Assembly (NCBI RefSeq): GCF_014695725.1
Contig: NZ_JACJOU010000005.1
Location: 20,314 to 84,313 of the forward strand
Length of the DNA: 64,000 bases
Source of the DNA: Microcoleus sp. FACHB-672
GTDB lineage: Bacteria; Cyanobacteriota; Cyanobacteriia; Cyanobacteriales; Oscillatoriaceae
Reading direction: 5' to 3'
The notes under the pieces are model-generated. The model saw nothing but the letters and a program-made list of their open reading frames with translations. It had not been told where the DNA came from and made no database searches. Each line of letters begins with the position of its first letter. Position 1 is the stretch's first letter. The position numbers were made by a program, and so were the translations under genes. Below are positions 27,033 through 36,427 of the stretch, in pieces.

Positions 27033-27616
27033 GCCGGTTGACGCGCTGTTTAAATCGTGCGAGGCAAAACTCCAACGAAAGATGTAACCTGGTTCAGGCA
27101 CAAGATTAGGCTAAGCCAGAAGATAGAAGGTTGGTAGTAAATCGACGTTCTTCTCCCAGAAGCAGTTCAAAACTATCAGGAATTTACTTTGCATATTTAA
27201 TGGGGAAAAATAAAAGTTTCAGCAAAATAAATAGATAAAATTTTTGGGTTTTGCTTATTTGGTTTGGCTTTAGACTTTTGTTGTTTCTCCAAAAAAATAA
27301 ATTCACAGTAGTGGAACACTTGGTCACAGTAGTCAATGAGTGTTGCCTGATTCTGGGTCAGACAAGCCAATTTTGCTCATTCATCAAGGTTTCTTGACTG
27401 AACCCTGAACCTCTTACTGAGTTTTGAGTTTCGAGTCCTGAGTCTTTACTAGCTGATAGCCTTGCAAAGTAGAATCCGTACCCATGAGTTGGGGTTTTCT
27501 TCCCTAGGCTCTAGAAGCCGGTCGGTAGAATGGAAGCAACCACAACAAACGGCAAGTGGGTGGCGAGAGTGAGCCAATTGCACTTGTTCGCAAATGCCGT
27601 TAAAGGAGAACCGGCT
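27033..27616. other. Intergenic region before the htpX pseudogene
   Basis: About 580 bp with no supported gene. It is probably decayed remains of the upstream part of htpX, but nothing recognisable was found before 27617. A short cacagtag motif is repeated near 27305 and 27325. Confidence 0.4.
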
Positions 27617-27958
27617 GTGATCTCTTTCCTGGCACAAATTGCAAGTTATAGCGTATGATTTGCCGGCGGTTCGCGGGACGATGGAGATGGCCCAAATTCT
27701 TTAGGGGTGATGCTGACAGTGATGCTAGCGCCGGTTGCCGCTATCGTGGTTCAGTTGGCGATTTCTCGCACGCGGGAATTTGCAGCCGATGCCGGTTCTG
27801 CTAAACTAACCGGCAACCCCGCCTTTGACCCGTTGCTGATTATGAATGCGTTTTCAGGGCAGTTTTTGGGCGATTTATTTTCTACCCACCCTTCAACTGA
27901 AGCGCGGATTGAGCATTTATTAAAGCTAGAGCAACAACAGCCAAAATTCTCAAGCTAG
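27617..27958 (+). pseudogene. htpX: htpX (M48 zinc metalloprotease) C-terminal pseudogene
   Basis: In one frame the sequence reads VISFLAQIASYSV, a TGA at 27656-27658, then FAGGSRDD...[47 protein letters not shown]...[23 protein letters not shown]. This is the second half of HtpX, an inner-membrane stress protease. The stop replaces the Trp expected between Ser-Val and the glycine-rich loop (TGG to TGA). About 30 residues normally present between LTGNP and NPAFEPLL are missing in frame. The N-terminal half with the HExxH zinc site is absent. The GTG/ATG at 27707 could allow translation of an 83-residue piece, but it would be inactive. Confidence 0.85.
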
Positions 27959-28044
27959 TAATTGATTCTGTGCTTAATGCTAATCAGTCATTAACACCTG
28001 AAACCTGATTACTAACGGCTAACACCTTTTTAGGAGAAACTATC

Positions 28045-28461
28045 ATGACTACCGAATCAAACATTCCCCCAGAAAGCTCACTTGTCGAAATTAGTACAGA
28101 GACAAGAGACATGGTTAATCGAGAGATGCCAAACGAAACCGACAAGGTAAAAAATGAAACAATGGCATTGATTGAAGCCATTAAAAAGCGGGCGCAAGCA
28201 GAGATTCAAGGAGCCAGTAAACTTACCAGTGACGCCTATCTCACCGCAATTCACGAAGCCCGCACAGCCGTTGAACAAAATCAATTGTTTGACAAAGACC
28301 GAATTGAATACACCATGAAACTGATCCAAATGGATGCCCAGAAAAACTGGGAGTCTATTCTCAAAGAAATTTCAGTTTTTGGGGATCGTCTCTCTGATGC
28401 CGCTAAAGCAGCTTGGGAAGCGCTGACTGCGCCTCGCTCTGACGATAACTCAAACGTATAA
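28045..28461 (+). CDS. Conserved helical protein of unknown function
   Basis: 138 residues, acidic, all predicted helix, without signal peptide, cysteine or membrane segment. An excellent AGGAGA ribosome-binding site lies 8 bases before ATG, and a strong terminator follows at 28509, so it is a genuine monocistronic or terminal gene. The central part (ALIEAIKKRAQAEIQGASKL, AYLTAIHEARTAVEQNQLFD) has heptad-like spacing suggestive of a coiled coil. It lies 87 bp after the htpX remnant and was perhaps once in its operon. I recall similar small proteins in filamentous cyanobacteria without assigned function. Confidence 0.75.
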   Translation: MTTESNIPPESSLVEISTETRDMVNREMPNETDKVKNETMALIEAIKKRAQAEIQGASKLTSDAYLTAIHEARTAVEQNQLFDKDRIEYTMKLIQMDAQKNWESILKEISVFGDRLSDAAKAAWEALTAPRSDDNSNV

Positions 28462-28508
28462 GCAAATATTTGCAAAGCCAAGTCATTAATCAATGGCTTC
28501 GAGAGAAT

Positions 28509-28541
28509 ATAGGGGTGCGGTGCATCGTGCCCCTATTTTTA
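28509..28541 (+). terminator. Rho-independent terminator
   Basis: ataggggtgc pairs with gtgcccctat (two G-U wobbles) and is followed directly by ttttatt. It is placed 48 bases after the stop codon of the 28045 gene. Confidence 0.85.
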
Positions 28542-28643
28542 TTGGGATGTAAGTTTTTCTCTAAACAGAGCGGTTTACGTTCCCTAATCCTCTAATCTCA
28601 GCCCAGATCCAATCGGATTTATAAAGCGATATCGGTAGCAGCA

Positions 28644-29453
28644 ATGAAACGAATAATCCCCGCAAGCGTCCTGCTTTTAGCGGCAATCTGCTCAGCTTGT
28701 CAAGGAAGTGGCCAGACTAATTCCCTCAACCGGCTGCTGCAAACCAAGGAATGTCAGGGATGTGATTTAAGAGAAGCCAATCTAGTCGGTGCTCAACTCA
28801 AAGGAGCAAATTTAAGTCGTGCGGATCTGGGAAACGCCCAGCTAAACGGTGCTAATTTAGAAGGAACCCAGCTCAAAAGTGTTGATTTTTTCAGTGCGAA
28901 TCTTCAGCAGGCAAATTTAGAAGGGGCGCTGCTGCTCAATGCTAATCTGATTCAGGCGAATCTCAGTGGTGCGAATCTTAAACAAGCGAATCTAGAGGAT
29001 GCCAGCCTTCGATCAGCCAATCTCAATAGTGCAAATCTCAGTGGTGCTCAGTTAGGTTACACCAATCTCATCAGCGCTCAACTGAATGCGGCTGATCTGA
29101 ATAATGCGGCGTTAAGCCATTCAGATATGATTCAGGCGAATCTGACGGAAGCAGATCTGAAGGGGGCTAATCTGGTAGATGCTAACTTGAGCGGTGCTGA
29201 CTTGACGGGTGCCAGTTTAGAGAATGCCTTTCTGGAAAATGCGAATCTCCGACGGGCAAATTTGGAGAAAGCCAACCTGAGTGGCACTCAATTGCGCTAT
29301 GCCAACTTGATTGAGGCGAATTTAACCGGCGCGAATTTGAGGGGTGCCGATCTGAGCAGTGCTAATCTCACCGGCGCGAATTTAGAGGGGGCGGATTTGA
29401 CGGAGGCGACGTTAGCCGGTGCGATCTTGCCAGAGGAGACAGCACAACCATAA
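28644..29453 (+). CDS. Pentapeptide-repeat protein, exported (possible lipoprotein)
   Basis: 269 residues. The N-terminus MKRIIPASVLLLAAICSACQ is a signal peptide with an imperfect lipobox (CSAC), so lipidation at Cys19 is possible. After a CQGCD pair of cysteines the rest consists of about 40 A(D/N)LxX pentapeptides (for example ANLSGANLKQANLEDASL), which form a right-handed quadrilateral beta-helix. Such proteins are common in cyanobacteria; targets are rarely known. The segment LLQTKECQGCDLREANL before the repeats is shared with the second pentapeptide protein at 35261-36268 (LLNTNTCQSCDLRGANL), showing common origin. Confidence 0.9.
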   Translation: MKRIIPASVLLLAAICSACQGSGQTNSLNRLLQTKECQGCDLREANLVGAQLKGANLSRADLGNAQLNGANLEGTQLKSVDFFSANLQQANLEGALLLNANLIQANLSGANLKQANLEDASLRSANLNSANLSGAQLGYTNLISAQLNAADLNNAALSHSDMIQANLTEADLKGANLVDANLSGADLTGASLENAFLENANLRRANLEKANLSGTQLRYANLIEANLTGANLRGADLSSANLTGANLEGADLTEATLAGAILPEETAQP

Positions 29454-29636
29454 GTAGCATGGGTGGAGTTAAGGCCGGCATTTCACCACACTAGGCTGAT
29501 TTTGTCTGACAGAATTACCCCTAATGCTAGATAATGGAAAACCTAACCTTGGTTATTGTGGGGAACTGCGGCTTGTTGCAGCTTCTCCAACCGCTTAAAC
29601 TACCCATCTTGAAGCTCGAATTCTGAATCCACACCT

Positions 29637-31424
29637 ATGCGTACCCACTATTGCGGCCAGCTCCGAAAAGAACACATTGGAGAAACAGTCACCCTCTGTG
29701 GATGGGTGGATCGTCGCCGCGATCATGGTGGCGTGATTTTCTTGGATTTGCGCGATCGCACCGGCATTGTGCAAATTGTTAGCGATCCCGTGCGGACTCC
29801 AGACTCCTACGCGCAAGCAGAGGCGCTGCGGAGTGAATACGTTGTCCAATTCACGGGTCGGGTGACGCCACGCCCCGAAGATTCTCTCAATCCCAAACTG
29901 GCAACCGGCGAGGTGGAAATCTACGCCGATAAAATTGAACTGCTCAATACGGTTCGCAAGCAGTTGCCTTTTCAAGTTTCCAGCGCTGATAACGAGTCGG
30001 TGCGAGAAGACTTGCGGCTGAAATATCGCTATTTGGATCTGCGCCGCGAACGCATGACGGAAAATCTCAAGCTGCGCCACGAAGTGGTTAAAGCGATCCG
30101 TCGTTATTTGGAAGACCGGCAAGGATTTATTGAAGTTGAGACGCCGGTGCTCACTCGCTCAACCCCAGAAGGAGCACGGGATTATCTGGTGCCGAGTCGC
30201 GTCAATGGCGGCGAGTGGTTTGCTTTGCCCCAGTCGCCGCAGCTATTCAAGCAATTGCTGATGGTGTCCGGGTTTGACCGCTACTATCAAATCGCCCGGT
30301 GCTTTCGGGATGAAGATTTACGGGCAGACCGGCAGCCAGAATTCACTCAGCTAGACATGGAAATGAGCTTCATGTCTCAAGAAGAGATTCTTCAGCTCAA
30401 TGAGGAACTAACGACGCATATTTTTAAAACTGTTAAAGGGATTGAATTGCCTCGTCCTTTCCCGCGCCTCACTTACGCAGAAGCGATGGATCGTTATGGC
30501 AGTGATAAGCCGGATACACGCTTCGATCTGGAATTAGTAGATGTTTCAGATTTGATGAAAGACTCCGGATTTAAGGTGTTTTCCGGGGCGATCGCATCGG
30601 GCGGGATTGTGAAAATTTTGCCTATTCCAGAGGGAAATGCGGCGATTTCTAATGTGCGGATTAAACCGGGCGGAGATTTGTTTAATGAAGCTTGCAGTGC
30701 CGGCGCGAAAGGTTTAGCCTATATCCGGGTGCGAGATGATGGCGAAATCGATACAATTGGCGCAATTAAAGATAATTTGAGCGAGGAACAAAAGCAAGAA
30801 TTGCTTAAGCGCACGGGTGCGAAACCCGGGCATTTACTGCTATTTGGTGCAGGGCCGGCTGATATTGTCAATAAAACCTTAGATCGCCTGCGTTTAGCAA
30901 TCGCTCGTGAGTTGGGACTGATCCCTCCAGATAAAATTAATCTGCTTTGGGTAACAGATTTCCCGATGTTTGAGTGGAATGCTGACGAAAAGCGTTTAGA
31001 GGCATTACATCACCCCTTTACCGCACCGCATCCAGATGATATTGACGATCTCAAAACAGCACGAGCGCAAGCCTATGATTTGATCTTCAACGGGTATGAA
31101 ATCGGCGGCGGTTCGCGGCGGATTTATCAACGGGAAGTTCAAGAAAGAGTGTTTGAAGCGATTGGTTTATCGCCGGAGGAAGCTTACAGTAAGTTTGGCT
31201 TTTTGCTGGAGGCGTTTGAGTATGGAACGCCGCCGCATGGAGGCATCGCTTACGGTTTAGACCGGCTGGTGATGTTGCTTGCCGGCGAAGAGTCAATTCG
31301 GGATGTCATTGCATTTCCCAAGACGCAGCAAGCGCGTTGTTTGCTGACAAATGCACCGTCTGGAGTGGATGCAAAGCAGTTGAAAGAGTTGCACGTCGCT
31401 TCGACTTATAAGCCAAAGGCTTGA
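29637..31424 (+). CDS. aspS: Aspartyl-tRNA synthetase
   Basis: 595 residues, full bacterial length. The N-terminal OB-fold anticodon-binding domain contains [24 protein letters not shown]. The class II catalytic core shows motif 2 [20 protein letters not shown] and motif 3 [17 protein letters not shown], with the bacterial GAD insertion between (about 290-430). The end DVIAFPKTQ is characteristic. It charges tRNA-Asp (in many cyanobacteria also tRNA-Asn, later amidated); discrimination was not determined. A terminator follows at 31443. The gene is co-directional with the upstream pentapeptide gene but separated by about 180 bp. Confidence 0.97.
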   Translation: MRTHYCGQLRKEHIGETVTLCGWVDRRRDHGGVIFLDLRDRTGIVQIVSDPVRTPDSYAQAEALRSEYVVQFTGRVTPRPEDSLNPKLATGEVEIYADKIELLNTVRKQLPFQVSSADNESVREDLRLKYRYLDLRRERMTENLKLRHEVVKAIRRYLEDRQGFIEVETPVLTRSTPEGARDYLVPSRVNGGEWFALPQSPQLFKQLLMVSGFDRYYQIARCFRDEDLRADRQPEFTQLDMEMSFMSQEEILQLNEELTTHIFKTVKGIELPRPFPRLTYAEAMDRYGSDKPDTRFDLELVDVSDLMKDSGFKVFSGAIASGGIVKILPIPEGNAAISNVRIKPGGDLFNEACSAGAKGLAYIRVRDDGEIDTIGAIKDNLSEEQKQELLKRTGAKPGHLLLFGAGPADIVNKTLDRLRLAIARELGLIPPDKINLLWVTDFPMFEWNADEKRLEALHHPFTAPHPDDIDDLKTARAQAYDLIFNGYEIGGGSRRIYQREVQERVFEAIGLSPEEAYSKFGFLLEAFEYGTPPHGGIAYGLDRLVMLLAGEESIRDVIAFPKTQQARCLLTNAPSGVDAKQLKELHVASTYKPKA

Positions 31425-31442
31425 GGGTTCGTAAAATTGTTA

Positions 31443-31490
31443 GAGTAATGGGTAATTGGTAATTTTCTATTACTGATTACTCATTTTTTA
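31443..31490 (+). terminator. Terminator after aspS
   Basis: gagtaat pairs with attactc, with further internal pairing of ggtaat/attac, and a run of six T follows. It lies 18 bases past the stop codon. Confidence 0.8.
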
Positions 31491-31506
31491 TTAGCAGGAA
31501 GTTGCT

Positions 31507-32313
31507 ATGAGTCAAATCACCTCATCTGTGGAGCCGGTGAATTTTACACCTGAGCTGCCTACGAGTTTGCCAGATCACACTCAACTTCCCGACTCTGACG
31601 GTACTTTTGTGAAAAATCTTCAGGAGCATCCCCAAAGTATTCTGCTGACAGATTCGATCATGCCGGTGTTGCAGCAGTTACATCCAGACGGTCAATATTG
31701 TATCGGGCAAGATAGCGGAATTTACTGGCGAATCACTGATCCACCGGAAAGAGGCGCTGAGGCACCGGATTGGTTTTATGTGCCGAATGTGCCGCCGGTG
31801 TTGAATGGTGAAATGCGGCGTTCTTATGTGATTTGGCAAGAATATGTCGCGCCTTTAATTGTGCTGGAATTTGTTTCTGGAAATGGCGAAGAAGAACGAG
31901 ATACAACGCCTGTTACGGGTAAGTTTTGGGTTTACGAACAGGCAATTCGTGTTCCTTTTTACGCCATTTATGAAGTAAAAAAAGCACAGGTTCAAGTGTA
32001 TCAACTTGTTGCCGGTCACTATGAGTTAATATCTCCTAATGAGCGCGGGCATTATGCAATTCCCCCGTTGGGTGTGGAGTTAGGAATTTGGCAAGGACAA
32101 TATCAAAATGCAACGCTGCCGTGGCTGCGCTGGTGGGATGCACAAGGTAATTTATTACTAACAGGAGAAGAACGAGCGGAAGTTGAGCGACAGGAGAAGG
32201 AGTTGGCTCAACAACAGGCTGAAACTGAACGGCAGCGTGCTGATACTGAGCAGCAACGTGCTGAGCGGTTAGCTGAGCAGTTGAGGGCGTTGGGGGTTGA
32301 GCCTCAAGCGTAG
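31507..32313 (+). CDS. Uma2-family (DUF820) putative nuclease with C-terminal coiled coil
   Basis: 268 residues. The PD-(D/E)XK-like Uma2 fold is recognised by APDWFYVPNVPP, then LIVLEFVSGNGEEERDT and the strand FYAIYEVKKAQVQVYQL. The family is hugely expanded in cyanobacteria; nuclease activity is predicted from fold and biological role is unknown. Residues about 220-262 are a Glu/Gln/Arg-rich coiled coil (AEVERQEKELAQQQAETERQ), a common extension. AGGAAG lies 6 bases before the ATG. The start of the gene follows the aspS terminator by only 16 bp, so its promoter may overlap the terminator or rely on readthrough. Confidence 0.88.
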   Translation: MSQITSSVEPVNFTPELPTSLPDHTQLPDSDGTFVKNLQEHPQSILLTDSIMPVLQQLHPDGQYCIGQDSGIYWRITDPPERGAEAPDWFYVPNVPPVLNGEMRRSYVIWQEYVAPLIVLEFVSGNGEEERDTTPVTGKFWVYEQAIRVPFYAIYEVKKAQVQVYQLVAGHYELISPNERGHYAIPPLGVELGIWQGQYQNATLPWLRWWDAQGNLLLTGEERAEVERQEKELAQQQAETERQRADTEQQRAERLAEQLRALGVEPQA

Positions 32314-32442
32314 GCATGAGAAAAGAGGGAGAGCCGGCGCAATTGAGCATCAAGTTTAAGCATCTGATAACTGTTTAATTTGCGCCATGCTTGCTCTAAA
32401 TCTTTGGGGTGCTATTAGATTCGCAAATTAACAAACTGGACG

Positions 32443-32937
32443 TTAACTATCCCGAATTGAAGAAGCGTGTGCCAAATTTTCTGCTGCTTTTTTCATCACT
32501 TCAATATCTGCCGGCAACCAAACACGAGTATCGCGGCAGTGATGGGCAATCAACAAACCCCAGAGTCCTTTGAAATTGAGCACCGGCACGGCTAAATTTG
32601 CTCGAACCTGGATACTGCGGAGAAAGTCTCTATGGCAAGGGTGGATTGGCTCTAATTCAATATCTGGAATGGCTCGCACTCGTCCCGCTTCATATAAAGC
32701 CGCATATTCGCCATTAAAACAATCATCCGCTCCCGTCATTCCAAACACAGATAATTGCGGAGAACTCAAAGACTCGAAGGTAACTTGTCCTCTCCACTGG
32801 AGGTAAAAGTAATATAAAATCACCCGATCAACATCTAAAATTTCTCTCAAGTCATTTGTGGTTTCTTGAACTGTCTTATCCTGAGTCAGTGTTTTAGAAA
32901 GACGGTCGGTTATTTTTCGTAAACTGGGATCGGCCAT
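32443..32937 (-). CDS. Single GAF-domain protein with DXCF and CH cysteine motifs (candidate cyanobacteriochrome)
   Basis: 164 residues, essentially one GAF domain with no output, membrane or second sensor domain. It has GADDCF (Asp71-Asp72-Cys73-Phe74), which matches the DXCF motif, and PCHRDFLRSIQVRANLAVPV with Cys101-His102 at the position of the canonical bilin-binding Cys-His. LWGLLIAHHC follows, as in bilin-binding GAFs. Both cysteines of DXCF-type blue/green cyanobacteriochromes are thus present, so covalent phycocyanobilin or phycoviolobilin attachment is plausible. Non-chromophore GAFs of cyanobacterial kinases share much of this pattern, so binding is not proven. No kinase or regulator is adjacent. 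Confidence 0.85.
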   Translation of the reverse strand: MADPSLRKITDRLSKTLTQDKTVQETTNDLREILDVDRVILYYFYLQWRGQVTFESLSSPQLSVFGMTGADDCFNGEYAALYEAGRVRAIPDIELEPIHPCHRDFLRSIQVRANLAVPVLNFKGLWGLLIAHHCRDTRVWLPADIEVMKKAAENLAHASSIRDS

Positions 32938-33467
32938 ACTGTCTAGTTTAAGAATTCTTTTAGATTGGTGCTTGGAACTGTATTTTTTAATAGTTGAGTT
33001 CGTTTATTGTAAGGCACTCATTTTTCATGTTTTTATTTTACAACAAAGATAATCTTTTAAGGAAATTTTATTTGATTAATTTTATAAATTTTATTTTATA
33101 GCATCAATCAATTTTTTATTGATTTCAATGGAAAACATTGGTAATTGCAATTTAATCATAAATTAAAAGTGAGTTTTTATAACTTTAAGATTTTTCATGA
33201 AAGCCGGCTCCTTCACAAATGCTTGCGAGTGCCTGTCCTTGGATTTCGCGCATTTTCCGGCCAAGCTCCTATTGAGCCGGTGAAAACAAGATCGCTCAGA
33301 CCGGCAGCTTCAGAGGAAAGCAAGCTATACAATTGCTAACAGCAGGTGTAGAGACGTTGTTTGCAACGTCTCTACACCTGCTATGTTGTGTTTGCTGCTG
33401 TACGAACGCACCCTGGAAAAGTCGCAAACAAGGGAATTGAGAAGTTTAAAATTTGAATTGTGAATGT
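32938..33467. other. Intergenic region with a long perfect hairpin
   Basis: 530 bp, very AT-rich to about 33180, with no supported gene; the 33341-33382 hairpin is the only clear structure. Confidence 0.55.
33341..33382. repeat. 19-bp perfect inverted repeat, dispersed-hairpin type
   Basis: Arms agcaggtgtagagacgttg and caacgtctctacacctgct around tttg. The gtagagacgttg core is familiar from intergenic hairpins repeated in many filamentous cyanobacterial genomes. Related gtagagacgt appears alone near 36326 in this window. Confidence 0.85.
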
Positions 33468-34568
33468 TTAATTTTCCAATCGGCGTCGTAAGTTAGCCAT
33501 TTGTTGCCGAGCCTTAAGGTGATTAGGAGTAATTCTTAATGCTCGGTCATAAGAAGCAAGGGCATCTTCATATCGGCCCAACTGCTCTAGGGCTAACCCG
33601 CGATTGTACCAAGCACTCGCAGGGCCGGTATCGCTTCCCCATTGACCCTTGCTTTGCAGCGCTCGCTCATAAGCGTTAATCGCGTTTTCATACTGTCCCA
33701 ACTGCAAAAGCGCGGTAGCCCGGTTATACCAAGCCAGGGCAAATTCAGGATTAACGGTGGTCGCTTTGTCAAATGCCGCAATCGCTTCTTCTTTACGAGC
33801 CAACTTCCACAATACTGAACCTTTGTAACTCCAAGCAGACTCAAGGCTTTCGTTGCCCCAATCCCGATTAAGTTCAATTGCCTTATCAAACGCCTGATTG
33901 GCTTCTTCGTTGCGATCAAGCTGCTTGAGCACCATTGCCCGTTCAAACCAACTGAGAGAGTAAGCAGATTTGAGGTCAATTGCCTGCTGCAAAACCGCAA
34001 GCGCATCGTCATACCGGCCTAATTCTCCAAGTACAACTCCTTTGCCGGTTAAAGCAGCGGCTGAGTCCGGTCTAAGGCTGATTGCTCGATCGTAAGCGGT
34101 GAGCGCTTCTTCATACTGTTTTTTGCTTAGCAGGAACTGCCCTCGGTTTAGCCAGTAATTAATATCTCCAGATTCAGTGGGGGCGGGTTGCTCACCTGAT
34201 GTCGGTGCCGGCTGGGGTGATTGAACGGGTTGCTCACCTGATGCCGGTGCCGGCTGCGGCGATTGAACGGGTTGCTCACCTGATGCTGGTGCCGGCTGGG
34301 GTGATTGAACGGGTTGCTCACCTGATGTCGGTGCCGGCTGGGGTGATTGAACGGGTTGCTCACCTGATGCTGGTGTCGGCTGCGGGGACTGGGCGGGCTG
34401 TCCACCTGATGTTGGTGTCGGCTGGGGCGATTGGGCGGGTTGCTCACCTGATGTCGGTGTCGGCTGGGGCGATTGGGCTAGCCGAGCGCTGACAGCGAAA
34501 ACCGGCACTTGAACCCATAAACTGACAGCAGCGGTCGTGATGCAGATGCATTGAAGGGTGCGCTTCAT
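33468..34568 (-). CDS. Secreted TPR protein with Pro/Gln-rich tandem-repeat linker
   Basis: 366 residues. Signal peptide (residues 1-25, VSLWVQVPVFAVSA), then seven near-identical 14-residue units QSPQPxPxSGEQPx (about 32-130), then about six TPR motifs, for example ALTAYDRAISLRPDSAAAL, ALAVLQQAIDLKSAYSLSW and ALASYDRALRITPNHLKA. TPRs bind partner peptides; the extended linker probably spaces them from the membrane or wall. The repeat is exact enough at the DNA level for slippage. No enzymatic domain. Upstream lies a 690-bp gap, so it is likely monocistronic. Confidence 0.87.
   Translation of the reverse strand: MKRTLQCICITTAAVSLWVQVPVFAVSARLAQSPQPTPTSGEQPAQSPQPTPTSGGQPAQSPQPTPASGEQPVQSPQPAPTSGEQPVQSPQPAPASGEQPVQSPQPAPASGEQPVQSPQPAPTSGEQPAPTESGDINYWLNRGQFLLSKKQYEEALTAYDRAISLRPDSAAALTGKGVVLGELGRYDDALAVLQQAIDLKSAYSLSWFERAMVLKQLDRNEEANQAFDKAIELNRDWGNESLESAWSYKGSVLWKLARKEEAIAAFDKATTVNPEFALAWYNRATALLQLGQYENAINAYERALQSKGQWGSDTGPASAWYNRGLALEQLGRYEDALASYDRALRITPNHLKARQQMANLRRRLEN
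34188..34481 (-). repeat. Seven tandem 42-bp coding repeats
   Basis: Units start every 42 bp from 34188 and share ttgctcacctgatg and ggctg blocks; the two outermost units on the N-terminal side carry gggcg instead of gaacg. They encode the Pro/Gln linker of the TPR protein and remain in frame at any copy number. Confidence 0.92.
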
Positions 34569-35260
34569 GACTGTATTGTGTGGGTTTAATCATCCCAAAT
34601 TGTAACAATCTGTCCGTTTTTCTAAAATTATCTTTAGCTGTAAATTCTTGGCAGCGGGTGCAAGAGAGCAGAATCAGGGACGATCAGACCCGTTACGGAA
34701 AAATTTAGACGACAAAATTATTTTTCCCAGTGAGAGCAAAACTTTGTTAAATATCAAACAGCAATCGCCTTTGAGGGTGCTGGCAAATAGTTAAACAAGA
34801 GGCCGGTTACACATTTTAGTCGTAATCTCAGGCGATGCAGGTAGACTGACAAAAAGAACAAACTGAGAGAGTGGGTTTCCAGGAACGCCGGCGAGAAAAT
34901 AGCCACGAATAACTGGCACCAGAAGTCCCGAAGCACAGTTAATTGAGCAAAGGATAGCGGGTCGCTGCAATGAACGGAGAAATCAATATTAAAAGAGTCA
35001 CGCCCATCGCTACCCACTAACAATTTAATCACCCCATTTCCAAGAAGACGCGGTTAAGTGAATCAGCATCTAACTTTCCGACTGGATAGGGAAAAAAGCT
35101 GTCTGTCTGTGCCGGCTTTCCCCCTATCCTTACAAGAGCCGGCTTTCTACTTGGCCTGCCGGCAGTCCCGAAGTCCGTGGTTCAAACACTTATATTTTCG
35201 CTTTCTCTTTCCTTCTTTCCCTCATCCTTGATCCCTAATCCAATAGCCCATGCCCCACGC
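34569..35260. other. 690-bp intergenic region
   Basis: No supportable gene. A hairpin spans 35084-35129 (ggataggg...ccctatcc with inner aaagc/gcttt), and two ccggcttt motifs follow. It may contain the TPR gene promoter and the terminator of the pentapeptide gene at 35261. Confidence 0.5.
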
Positions 35261-36268
35261 TTAGCATCGGTGTTTTTTGCGATCGGGCAAGGTTGCACTG
35301 CACAGCTCGGTATTTGTCAGTATGGCGTCCTTAATGTTAGCGCCTTCCAAGTTTGCACGAACCAGTTTAGCCCCTGCTAGGTTGGCTTGAACCAGATTCG
35401 TTCCCTTGAGATCAGCTTCCTCTAAAGAGGCACCCTCTAAGTCAGACTGGGATAAATCCGCCCCTTGAAGGCTAGCGCGAGTCAGATCAGCGCCTCGAAG
35501 GCTGGTGCGGCTTAAGTTTGTTCCTCTAAGGTTGGCTTCTCGAAGGGAAGCATTTCTGAGGTTAGCGCTACTGAGGTTGGCGCTACTCAGGTCTGCTTCT
35601 CGGAGGTTGGCTCCCACTAACTCGGCACTCACCATGTAGGCACTTGCTAGGTTCGCGCCTCGGAGGTTGGTATTTTCTAGATAAATATTTCTTAAATCAG
35701 TATTACTGAGATCCACTCCCGCTAAGTCAGAAGCCGATAGTTGAGCGAGTAGCAGGTTGGCTCCGGTGAGGTTAGCACGGGTGAGATCAGAGCCGGTGAG
35801 GTCTGCTCCATTGAGGTCTGCTCCACGCATATCAGTATTCACCAAGCTGGCACCATTCAAGTTAGTGCCGGTGAGGTTGGCGCTTCTGAGATCCGCACCG
35901 ACCAAGTCAGCCTGTCGCAGATCGGAACCTGTGAGATCCGCTCCACGCAAGTCAACACCGGCTAGGTTTGCTCCCACTAAGTAGCTTCCTCGCAGGTTGG
36001 CTCCTCTGAGATCGCAAGATTGACAAGTGTTGGTGTTGAGCAATTGGTTAACGCCTGGGTAACTTGTGGCGTGCACCGCTGCGGCTAACCATACAGACGC
36101 TAATAGGGTGGCGATTCCCATTAAGGCCGGTGTCAAAAACCTTGGCTTTGACAGCCAAGCCTTGAACCAACGTCTAGTAGGGGCATTGCTACGTGTAGAC
36201 CCAGACAGGGAGCGCACTACAGGACTGAGCATTTTAGGTTTAAGCGTGTTTTTCCCAAGTTGCGGCAA
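35261..36268 (-). CDS. Pentapeptide-repeat protein, exported
   Basis: Up to 335 residues. The outermost start would be TTG at 36268; an ATG at 36232 (MLSPVV) is the likelier start but neither has a strong ribosome-binding site. A hydrophobic segment PALMGIATLLASVWLAAAVHA serves as signal peptide or anchor. Then LLNTNTCQSCDLRGANLRGS leads into about 45 A(D/N)LxX repeats up to the short tail ELCSATLPDRKKHRC. Shared CxxCDL leader with the gene at 28644. The beta-helix may act in the periplasm or lumen; target unknown. Confidence 0.88.
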   Translation of the reverse strand: MPQLGKNTLKPKMLSPVVRSLSGSTRSNAPTRRWFKAWLSKPRFLTPALMGIATLLASVWLAAAVHATSYPGVNQLLNTNTCQSCDLRGANLRGSYLVGANLAGVDLRGADLTGSDLRQADLVGADLRSANLTGTNLNGASLVNTDMRGADLNGADLTGSDLTRANLTGANLLLAQLSASDLAGVDLSNTDLRNIYLENTNLRGANLASAYMVSAELVGANLREADLSSANLSSANLRNASLREANLRGTNLSRTSLRGADLTRASLQGADLSQSDLEGASLEEADLKGTNLVQANLAGAKLVRANLEGANIKDAILTNTELCSATLPDRKKHRC

Positions 36269-36427
36269 GGTACCTTGATCTCATCTAAGGGATGGGTAAG
36301 CGTTTGGTTGTGGCAGTCAACCTTTGTAGAGACGTATTGAGCGCCTCTGCAAGTTTCCAGCCGGCCTAGTAATCTTACCATTAATGTTAAACTCTATTTA
36401 AACCCATATTAGAACCTATTTAACATC

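Noticed and set aside
34188..34481. Seven direct repeats as a possible CRISPR or origin iteron array
   Set aside because: They are coding repeats within a TPR gene, contiguous and without variable spacers.
34754..35032. 92-codon minus-strand frame
   Set aside because: Hydrophobic and irregular, with no start signal or recognisable pattern.
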